A stretch of DNA of 20,279 nucleotides from Candidatus Wallbacteria bacterium (GTDB lineage Bacteria > Muiribacteriota > UBA6191 > JACPRK01), in assembly GCA_016199905.1 (NCBI GenBank), contig JACQFU010000519.1, forward strand, positions 1 through 20,279, given 5' to 3'. Positions 6,241 through 13,091 of this stretch are shown here, piece after piece. Made by a program: the position numbers and the translations under genes. The first letter of the stretch is position 1; each line of letters starts with the position of its first letter. The notes under the pieces were generated by a model, which was not told the origin of the DNA, did not search any database, and saw only the letters and a list, made by a program, of their open reading frames with translations.

Positions 6241-7518
6241 ATGGCCCGAGACCGATCGACCAAAGCGCTGGCCTCCAGGATCGAGCTGGACTACTTCAAG
6301 CACCCGCATCCGTGGCGCACGGCGATGCGCAACGCCACCCTGGCGGCTCCCATCTTGGCCGCAGTCTGGCTCCTGTTGGCCGTGATGCAAGGCGACGACA
6401 TCTTCACCAGCGGTCCGGTGGCCACGCGCCACCGAATGTTCGAAAACGATTGCCAGGCGTGCCACGAACCGTGGAAAGGGGTCCCGGACACCAAGTGCGT
6501 TCGCTGCCACGAGGCCCCGGTCCACCACGGCAACCAAACGTTCACGCCCGACTGCGCGGGCTGCCACGAGGAGCACAAGGGCCACACGCGCCTTTCCCGG
6601 ACCAACGATCGACACTGCGTCCGATGCCACTCGGACCTGAAGACCACGGGCCAGCCCGGTGGATTCGATTCCTCCATCCAGTCCTTCAACGACGGGCACC
6701 CGGAGTTCGCCGCGGTGAGGCCCGGCGCCAAGGACTTGGCCGTCGTTCGCTACAACCACTTGAAGCACATGAAGAAGGGCCTGCAGGGAGCGACGGGACC
6801 CGTAACGCTGGCCTGCACCGGCTGCCACTTCGCCGACGAGGCCGGCCGCTACATGCGCCCCATCACCTTCGAGAAGCAATGCAAGGATTGCCACCCGCTC
6901 GCGCTGGGGCTGTGCGTGCCCGGCGCCGTGGCTCCCCACGAGGTCCCCGCCGCGGTCCGCGCTTCGGTCGCCCAGCAACTCGCGGTCTCGGCCAGCCAGC
7001 ATCCCGAGCGAATGCAGCCCGCCCAGTCCGAGAGCCCGACGCGCCTGCGTCGAGGAACCGCCAGCCGCCCCGCGACCCCGGTGAACACGGCGGAGTGGAT
7101 CGCCAGGCAGGCTCGCGAGGTCGAAAGGCAGCTCTTCGGCAAAACCTGCAAGCTCTGTCACGACTTGCGTCCGGGAAAGGGGGACCTCCAGGAAGTCGTC
7201 CCTACCAAGATCCCGGTGCGCTGGATGCAGCACGCGACCTACAGCCATCGCGCGCACCGGACCCTCACGTGCTCCGTTTGCCACGCCAGCGCCGCCCGAA
7301 GCGCCGAGACTTCCGACGTGCTGTTGCCCACGGCCGTGACCTGCCTGGTCTGCCATTCTGCCGCCGGCGGCTCCCAGCACGGCTGCACCGAGTGCCACAC
7401 CTATCACGACAAGACCAAAGAGCGGCAGGCCGACGGACCGATGGAAATCAACCCCGTGCGCCTGATCCGCAGCGGCAACAAGCGCGAGCAGACCGGCATC
7501 GGCGCCGGCGAGTTCTAG
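6241..7518 (+). CDS. membrane-anchored decahaem cytochrome c
   Basis: This 425-residue c-type cytochrome has one hydrophobic helix at ~32-50 that probably remains as an anchor, placing residues 1-31 in the cytoplasm and the haem domains in the periplasm. Ten CXXCH sites are visible, starting at residues 71, 86, 105, 126, 192, 214, 303, 344, 368 and 382. Phrases such as YNHLKH before CTGCH and YSHRAHRTLTCSVCH are the distal-histidine spacing typical of cytochrome c3/c7-type modules, suggesting bis-His haems. A haem-free linker spans ~220-300. ATG 6241 is four bases after the preceding stop; the Shine-Dalgarno signal is weak (GAAAAG), consistent with coupled translation. It probably exchanges electrons with the upstream membrane protein and with soluble periplasmic carriers such as the tetrahaem cytochrome at 1230-2465. 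The direction of electron flow is not determinable here. Confidence 0.92.
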   Translation: MARDRSTKALASRIELDYFKHPHPWRTAMRNATLAAPILAAVWLLLAVMQGDDIFTSGPVATRHRMFENDCQACHEPWKGVPDTKCVRCHEAPVHHGNQTFTPDCAGCHEEHKGHTRLSRTNDRHCVRCHSDLKTTGQPGGFDSSIQSFNDGHPEFAAVRPGAKDLAVVRYNHLKHMKKGLQGATGPVTLACTGCHFADEAGRYMRPITFEKQCKDCHPLALGLCVPGAVAPHEVPAAVRASVAQQLAVSASQHPERMQPAQSESPTRLRRGTASRPATPVNTAEWIARQAREVERQLFGKTCKLCHDLRPGKGDLQEVVPTKIPVRWMQHATYSHRAHRTLTCSVCHASAARSAETSDVLLPTAVTCLVCHSAAGGSQHGCTECHTYHDKTKERQADGPMEINPVRLIRSGNKREQTGIGAGEF

Positions 7519-7524
7519 GCCCCG

Positions 7525-9213
7525 TCACATCAGAGTGTACTCGGGACCGCTGCCGCCCTCCGGGGGCGTGAGCCGGCCGCCCTTGGCGGTGATGGCCCCA
7601 CAGTGAATGCAGTTGGTGCCGTTGACGAACAGCTCCTTCTTGCCGTCCTTCTCGTGCCATTCGTAGACGCCGGCCGGACACATCCGCATCCAGGTCTTGC
7701 CGAGCAGCTCGGGCGCCGCCGCATTGACGCGGATGTGGTTGGGCTGGTTGTCGCGGCTTCGGTTGCCGCTGGCGAAGGCGCTGTCGAGCTTGTCGAACGT
7801 CAGCTTGCCGTCGGCCTTGGGCCACTCGAGCCCGGTGTCGAACATGGGGAACGAGGCATCGGAGTGAATCTCCCATTTGCCTCCTGGGAACGCCCCCTTC
7901 GTGAGCGTCATCATCCCGGCGATCGCGCCACCGACGTACAGTCCGTAGCGGAACGCCTGGCGCATGTTCCGGACCTCGTACAGCTCACGCTCGATGAAGC
8001 TGGAGCGAACGGCCTGGTCGTAGCCTGCCAGCGACGAGTCGGCCGACGGGTCCGCCTTGGCCCGGAGGCTGTCGAAGATCGCTTCCGCCGCGTAGATCCC
8101 GCTCCACATCGCGTAGTGGATGCCCTTCAAGGTCGGGACGTTTACGAACCCCGCGGAGTCGCCCACGATGGCCGCCCCCGGAACGTGGAGCTTCTCGGGC
8201 AGCGACCAGTAGCCGCCTTCCGGAATGGTCTTCGCTCCCCAGCCGCGTTCGGCCCGCTTGCCTCCTTCGAGGACTTCGGCGAAAAGCGCGTGCCTCTTCA
8301 TCTGCTGGAACAGATCGTGCACCGACAGGCTCGCGTCCCGGTAGTCGAGGCCCGCCACCAGACCGATCGAAACCTTGTCGGGCCCGAGCGGATAACAGAA
8401 GCTCCCGCCGAACTCGTTGTAGCCGGCGCCGGCCCTCAGCGGCCATCCCATCGTGTGGATGACGCGATCGAGCGGCTTCTTGACCTCCCAGACCTCTTTC
8501 ACTCCCAGGGAGTAGATCTGCGGGCTAGAGCGCTTCACGCCGAAGTGCGCCAGCGCGGCTCCCGTCAGGTGGCCCTGAGGGCCTTCGCCGAGCACCGTGA
8601 AACGCGCGTGGATCTCCGGACCTTCTTCGAAGTTGGACATCGGCTTGCCGTCGCGGTCCAAACCCTTGTCGCCCGTCCGGACTCCCTTCACGGCCCCGCC
8701 CTCGACCACCAGCTTCTGGGCCGCCGTCTCGGGGAGAATGGTGACGCCCTGCTCCTCGGCCTTCTCGCCCAGCCACTTGCCTGCCTTGCTTAGACTCGCG
8801 ATGTAGTTGCCGTGGTTCTGCATCGTCGGCGGAATCACCGGCAGCGCGATAGCGCGGTTCCGGGTCAAGAAGTAGACGGTCTCGCCCGGGACCGGACCGA
8901 AGAAGGGAAACTCTTCCATCTTCATGTCGGGGAAGAGTTTCCGGAAGGCACCGGGGTTGAGCACGGCACCCGAAAGCAGGTGGGCGCCCGGATACTTGCC
9001 CTTGTCGACGATGACGACCGGCATGTCGCCCAGAGACGCCTTCACATCGGGCGCCGAGTCCAGCAGCTGAGAGAGTCGAATGGCGCCCGCGAGACTCGCG
9101 GGGCCCGCCCCGACGAAGAGCACGCCGACGTCGATACAGCCATCTGCCGAGGCGGCAGGAGGCATCACAAATTCTTCGGGCTTCACGGGGGGCGGGTACT
9201 GTCCGGGGATCAT
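7525..9213 (-). CDS. electron transfer flavoprotein:quinone oxidoreductase, with an atypical Fe-S site
   Basis: ETF-QO is a peripheral membrane flavoprotein passing electrons from ETF, reduced by acyl-CoA and other dehydrogenases, to the quinone pool. The 562-residue length fits the family. ATG 9213 follows AAGGAGA by six bases. An FAD-binding Rossmann motif sits at ~33-45 (VGAGPASLAGAIRL; the usual third Gly is Ser). ETF-QO signatures include GKYPGAHLLSGAV, the NYIASLSK region, VGDSAGFVNVPTLKGIHYAMWSG and the C-terminal CPAGVYEW and PEGGSGPEYTLM. The C-terminal ferredoxin domain normally binds one [4Fe-4S] cluster through four cysteines. Here C512, C535 and C538 are present, but the position of the fourth (541) is isoleucine and the following loop is shortened. 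It converges on the decahaem gene, with six bases between stops. No ETF alpha/beta genes are in view. Confidence 0.92.
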   Translation of the reverse strand: MIPGQYPPPVKPEEFVMPPAASADGCIDVGVLFVGAGPASLAGAIRLSQLLDSAPDVKASLGDMPVVIVDKGKYPGAHLLSGAVLNPGAFRKLFPDMKMEEFPFFGPVPGETVYFLTRNRAIALPVIPPTMQNHGNYIASLSKAGKWLGEKAEEQGVTILPETAAQKLVVEGGAVKGVRTGDKGLDRDGKPMSNFEEGPEIHARFTVLGEGPQGHLTGAALAHFGVKRSSPQIYSLGVKEVWEVKKPLDRVIHTMGWPLRAGAGYNEFGGSFCYPLGPDKVSIGLVAGLDYRDASLSVHDLFQQMKRHALFAEVLEGGKRAERGWGAKTIPEGGYWSLPEKLHVPGAAIVGDSAGFVNVPTLKGIHYAMWSGIYAAEAIFDSLRAKADPSADSSLAGYDQAVRSSFIERELYEVRNMRQAFRYGLYVGGAIAGMMTLTKGAFPGGKWEIHSDASFPMFDTGLEWPKADGKLTFDKLDSAFASGNRSRDNQPNHIRVNAAAPELLGKTWMRMCPAGVYEWHEKDGKKELFVNGTNCIHCGAITAKGGRLTPPEGGSGPEYTLM

Positions 9214-9391
9214 CTCTGGTCTCCTTGCTCGTCCAGGGGGCGATCCTCACCGGCGAGAATCCGGAGAGGGGGCGAACTTTAGCACACTTCACGGCAATTT
9301 TGGATCTGACAAAAAATGTTCTGCGACGATCGTTCCTGTCTTGCCGATAACTTCCTTGGCTGATACTACGGACCCTTATCGAGGTGACTTC
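9214..9391. promoter_or_regulatory. divergent regulatory region between ETF-QO and sigma factor genes
   Basis: This is the longest non-coding stretch of the window and must hold the promoters of both flanking genes. It includes a locally AT-rich patch around 9288-9320 (CAATTTTGGATCTGACAAAA). A weak sigma-70-like pair TTGCCG (9341-9346) and GATACT (9362-9367), 15 bases apart, precedes the sigma gene. I see no clear operator palindrome. Promoter assignment is tentative. Confidence 0.4.
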
Positions 9392-10360
9392 ATGCAGAGA
9401 GAGCGCGACCTGGAACAAGTGAGACCCGCCCGACCCGAGGGTAGCCCGACTCCGGCTGCCCCCATCGAGCTCGATCTCGAGCCGGTCCAGGAGGATGCCG
9501 TCTCTGACGCCGTCTCGGACGCGAACGAAGAACTCAATCGGTTGTTCCGCGACTATCAGCGGGCCCGCGGAGAACACGTGCGTCTGAAGCAGCAGAAGGC
9601 CGAGCCCGAGGCCATGCGCAAGCAGCGAGAGCTGGCGGACAAGATCCGCGACGAACTGATCGTGCGCAACGTGCGACTGGTGAAGTACGTCGCAGGTCGC
9701 ATGGCGATCGGACTTCCGGCCAGCGTCAGCTACGACGACCTCGTCAGCGACGGGCTGTTCGGGCTCATCGACGCGGTGGAGAAGTTCAACCCCGAGCTGA
9801 AGATCCAGTTCCCCACCTACGCCAAGACTCGCATCAAAGGCGCCATCCTCGACGCACTGCGCACCGGCGACTGGGCCCCTCGCTCGGTTCGCCAGAAGGC
9901 CCGCAAGCTCGAGGAGGCCACCGTGGAGCTGGAAGTCCAGTTCGGCAGGCCTCCGACCGACGAGGAGATCTGCGGCCGCCTCTGCATCCGGATTGGCGAG
10001 CTGCACAAGCTTCGGCAGGACCTTCACAAGACGATTCTGCGCTCGCTGGACGAGCGAGACGACGAGGGTGACGGCGCCGTGTCACTGTCCGACATGGTCG
10101 AGTTCCGCGGTGGCCCCGGCCCGGAAGCGACCGTCGAGCAATCGGAGATGCGCCGCATCATCGCCGAAGAGATCAACAAGCTGCCCGAGCAGCAGCGCCT
10201 GGTGATCAGCCTGTATCACTACGAGAAGCTGACGATGCGTGAGATCGGGAAGGTGCTGGGCGTGACCGACTCGCGCGTGTCGCAGGTTCACACGGCCGCG
10301 GTCAGGCGGCTTCGCGTGCGACTCTCCGCGCTTCGCGGCAAGGCCGCGCAGGGGTTCTGA
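9392..10360 (+). CDS. RNA polymerase sigma factor, FliA/WhiG (sigma-28-like) family
   Basis: A group 3 sigma factor of 322 residues. ATG 9392 was chosen because GAGGTG lies upstream and the longer frame reads through the ETF-QO promoter region. Region 2 spans ~86-165 (LVKYVAGRMAIGLP, DDLVSDGLFGLIDAVEKF, FPTYAKTRIKGAILDALR), followed by DWAPRSVR, the hallmark joining regions 2 and 3 in FliA/WhiG proteins. Region 3 spans ~166-215 (GRPPTDEEI) and region 4 ~255-312 (LPEQQRLVISLYHYEKLTMREIGKVLGVTDSRVSQVHTAAVRRLR, with the helix-turn-helix at its end). The first ~85 residues are an acidic then charged helical extension not typical of FliA. No flagellar gene is visible, so whether it serves motility, development or stress is unknown. 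Its stop is four bases from the stop of the convergent HEAT-repeat gene. Confidence 0.93.
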   Translation: MQRERDLEQVRPARPEGSPTPAAPIELDLEPVQEDAVSDAVSDANEELNRLFRDYQRARGEHVRLKQQKAEPEAMRKQRELADKIRDELIVRNVRLVKYVAGRMAIGLPASVSYDDLVSDGLFGLIDAVEKFNPELKIQFPTYAKTRIKGAILDALRTGDWAPRSVRQKARKLEEATVELEVQFGRPPTDEEICGRLCIRIGELHKLRQDLHKTILRSLDERDDEGDGAVSLSDMVEFRGGPGPEATVEQSEMRRIIAEEINKLPEQQRLVISLYHYEKLTMREIGKVLGVTDSRVSQVHTAAVRRLRVRLSALRGKAAQGF

Positions 10361-10364
10361 GGCC

Positions 10365-13004
10365 TCACTTTCCGCCGGCTGCCCACTGAACTTCGAGGCG
10401 AGGGTCGCGCAAGAGATCGACGAGGCGAAGCCGCACGTCGTCGGCTTCCGGCCCGCCGACGACGCCCAGGGAAACCGACCTCGAAAGGCCCCAGGCGGCC
10501 ACAGCCCTGACTTGCCAGGAAGTATCGCCGAGCGCCTTCAGCAACGGGCCGGCCGCCTCCGGAACGCCGATGCGCGCCAGGCCCCACGCGGCCAGGCGCC
10601 GCTGAGCGCGCCGCTCCATGCCTTCGCCCGAGCAGCTCTGGAGCTGCCAGGCGAAGAAATCGGACGCCAGGGAATCACCAAGCCGGGCCAGCCCCTCCGC
10701 GAGAAGAGGCTGTTCCTGGGGATGAGAGGCGTATAGCAGATCCCTCAGGAAGGGCAGCTCCTCACGGTGCGCGAGGCGCACCAGGATCGCCACGATCTTG
10801 CGGCGGACTGCCGGGTGAGGGGCCCTCGCCAATCGGGCGATCCGGTCGAAGGCGCCGGCGCCGGACACCGCGGCCAGGAGCTGGGAAGCACGGACCTGCG
10901 CGTCGTCGGACCCTTGCGAGAGGTCCCTTTCGAGCGCCGCGACTCCGTCCGTCGAGTCCCTGTCCATGTCTGCGATCCGCTTCTGCGCATCGCGGAGCGC
11001 ATCGCTCAGCTCGGCCCCGGATCTGACCAGCGCGTCCCGGACGCCGGCCGAGACCTCGGAGCGCCGGGCGCGGTATCCGGCGAGCAGCTCCAGCAGCTCG
11101 GCAGCCATTTTCCGCTCGGAGGAATCGAGGCTGGGCAGAAGAGGCCACAGCGCCTTCAGGATGCCTGGATGCTCGGGTCGCAGGAGCACGTGCGCGAGCA
11201 GCAGCCGGACCTCCGTGCCGCGCTCCAGCCGTTTCAGCCGGCCCGCCAGGAACTCCACGGGCAGATCGTCCAACCCGGCCAGCGCCGCGGCCGCGCCCTC
11301 TCGAACCTCTACCTCCGGGTCCGATAGAGCCGCCAGCATCGGCGCCGCCGCCTCGTTGTCCCCAAGCGCCGCCAGGGCGCGCAACGCGGCCAGCCGCTCC
11401 GCCGGCCTCGGGCTCGAGAGCATCCGAAGGAGGAACGGCAGGGCCGAGCGGTCCGCGATCTGCCCCAGGCAGTCCAGCGCCGCGGCCCGAACCCGCGGGT
11501 CCGAGTCGCTGACCAACTCGATGGCGGCATCGACGGCGGTGTGATCGCCCAGAGCACCCACGCCGGCAGAACCGCCCTGCGCCAGCAGTCCCACGGCTTC
11601 CAGCCGAATGCCGGGCTCGGGTGCCCGCAGGCACTTGACCAGAAGGGGGATGGCTTCCGGGTCGCCCGCGTTGCCGAGGAATCGGGCCATCGCCCAGGGG
11701 TCTTTCAGCGCCGTCACCTCCGCCTCCCAGCGATGACGGTCGCCCGAGATGCGGGCCAGTCCCAGCAGGCCCGCCCACCGGGCGGTCTGAACCGAGGAGC
11801 GCGCCAGCGTCTCGCAGGTGTCGGATACGTCCTGGACCCTGTGACGCGACAGGGCGAGCACGGCCGGCAGACGCTGCGAGTCGCCCCGATCGCGGGCGAT
11901 CCGCAGCAGCGCGCGGCCGCTCTCGTTCTGGCCCCAGGCCAGGTCTGCCACGCGCAGCAGGTTGGTCGGACGCGTGGAGGCGTCGCCGGCGATCGCGTCA
12001 TTGGCGGTTACGATGCGGGCCAGTTCGCGCGATCGGGCCGCCGCGGCCGCCGCTTCGGCTGCAAGGAACTGCGGCCCGGGCGGCAGCGACGGAGGCGGAC
12101 GTGCGGCCGCTCTCCCGGGAAGCAGAGCGGCACCGGGGACTGGCGCCGACGCGACCGGAGTCGCCACCGCCGCCTGGTGTTCGATTCGAGCGTGGGGGCG
12201 AGGCCGGACCTGGAGGGGCTTGCCTCCGGAGTTGGAGGAGTGTTTCAGTCCGATAGCAAGCGCCAGCAGGACGCAACTCGCGGCCCCAGCCCGGAGCAGG
12301 CCCTGGCGGGACGCAGCCAACGGCGTATGCACCGGAGCCGGGCGCGTCAGCGGAACCGTTCGGGCCGCGGGTGGCTCGGCTGCAGAAGGGGACTGTGGGG
12401 ATGGCGCTCGTATCCCGCGCACGGCGCCGCCGGCGGACCGGGGCAGCCGTGGTTGCTCGAGCGTGGCCGCAGGGGCAGGTGCGGGAGGCGCTGGCGACTC
12501 TTCGGGGGCGGCCCACGCATCGAGTTGCCGAACCAACTCGCCGTAATCGTCGCTCGACGGCAGCTCGGCCGGTTCGATGCCGGCATCGGCCGGGCGATGC
12601 TCGGGCGAGGTTTGCGCTGCTTCCACGGGCCGGCCTGCTGCGAGGTCGGCCGAGAGCGCCCGAGCCATCTCCTCTTGATCCTCACGGCTGATGCCCAGAG
12701 CGCGGGCGAGCTTGGAGAGGATCTTGGCTTCCTTTTCGCCGACCGCCGGGCCCGCGACCGCAATGCGAAGCGCCGCGCGCATCGCTTTGCTGGCTTCGAA
12801 AGGCCGCCTGGGCTTGTCGCGGCAGAGCGCCAATTCTTGCTCCAGCAGCGGCGCAATCTCGGACTCCTCGAGGCGCAGCGCGTCGGCCAGCTCGCGCAGC
12901 ATCGGCTCCCGCTCGCGGACCTCGCCTGCCCGGCATGCCTCGTGAAGCAAGATCCTGTAAGCCGTCCGCCGCCCCAGCCTCGGCCTCGGATTTGCGCTCG
13001 CCAT
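10365..13004 (-). CDS. large single-pass membrane protein with TerB-like N-terminus and HEAT repeats
   Basis: An 879-residue protein. ATG 13004 (MASANPRPRLGRRTAYRILL) is preferred; ATG 13022 would add six residues, and neither has a clear Shine-Dalgarno sequence. Residues ~12-58 and ~73-118 are two similar helical units (an acidic EREPMLRELADALRLEESEI and a GEKEAKILSKLARALGISREDQ) resembling TerB-type helical bundles. Residues ~120-230 are a Pro/Ala-rich, probably disordered segment. One membrane helix lies at ~234-253 (a Leu/Ala/Val-rich stretch), with no cleavable signal peptide, so the C-terminus should be extracytoplasmic. From ~330 to the end are many HEAT-like helical pairs (for example DPEAIPLLVKCLRAPEPGIRLEAVGLL and DPRVRAAALDCLGQIADRSALPFLLRML), a protein-binding superhelix. 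No catalytic motif is seen. A scaffold or assembly role is plausible but unproved. Divergent from the HD-GYP gene. Confidence 0.82.
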   Translation of the reverse strand: MASANPRPRLGRRTAYRILLHEACRAGEVREREPMLRELADALRLEESEIAPLLEQELALCRDKPRRPFEASKAMRAALRIAVAGPAVGEKEAKILSKLARALGISREDQEEMARALSADLAAGRPVEAAQTSPEHRPADAGIEPAELPSSDDYGELVRQLDAWAAPEESPAPPAPAPAATLEQPRLPRSAGGAVRGIRAPSPQSPSAAEPPAARTVPLTRPAPVHTPLAASRQGLLRAGAASCVLLALAIGLKHSSNSGGKPLQVRPRPHARIEHQAAVATPVASAPVPGAALLPGRAAARPPPSLPPGPQFLAAEAAAAAARSRELARIVTANDAIAGDASTRPTNLLRVADLAWGQNESGRALLRIARDRGDSQRLPAVLALSRHRVQDVSDTCETLARSSVQTARWAGLLGLARISGDRHRWEAEVTALKDPWAMARFLGNAGDPEAIPLLVKCLRAPEPGIRLEAVGLLAQGGSAGVGALGDHTAVDAAIELVSDSDPRVRAAALDCLGQIADRSALPFLLRMLSSPRPAERLAALRALAALGDNEAAAPMLAALSDPEVEVREGAAAALAGLDDLPVEFLAGRLKRLERGTEVRLLLAHVLLRPEHPGILKALWPLLPSLDSSERKMAAELLELLAGYRARRSEVSAGVRDALVRSGAELSDALRDAQKRIADMDRDSTDGVAALERDLSQGSDDAQVRASQLLAAVSGAGAFDRIARLARAPHPAVRRKIVAILVRLAHREELPFLRDLLYASHPQEQPLLAEGLARLGDSLASDFFAWQLQSCSGEGMERRAQRRLAAWGLARIGVPEAAGPLLKALGDTSWQVRAVAAWGLSRSVSLGVVGGPEADDVRLRLVDLLRDPRLEVQWAAGGK

Positions 13005-13091
13005 CGCAGGGGACTCTAGCATCGGAGCCCGTGGCCTGTGATAGGCTACGGGGCCGGCCGGGGGCCAGCCGGTCGAAGGAACGATCGGGAC

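Noticed and set aside
5097..7407. Two long minus-strand frames opposite the membrane protein and decahaem cytochrome genes
   Set aside because: They lie across strongly supported coding sequence and translate to low-complexity Arg/Gly/His-rich chains.
11541..13019. 492-codon plus-strand frame opposite the HEAT-repeat gene
   Set aside because: Composition typical of an antisense shadow; the minus-strand HEAT pattern is unmistakable.
13049..13073. GC-rich GGCCGGCC/GGCC/GCCGG repeats before the HD-GYP gene as an operator
   Set aside because: Short CCGG-rich repeats are expected by chance in DNA of this composition, and no clean dyad is formed.
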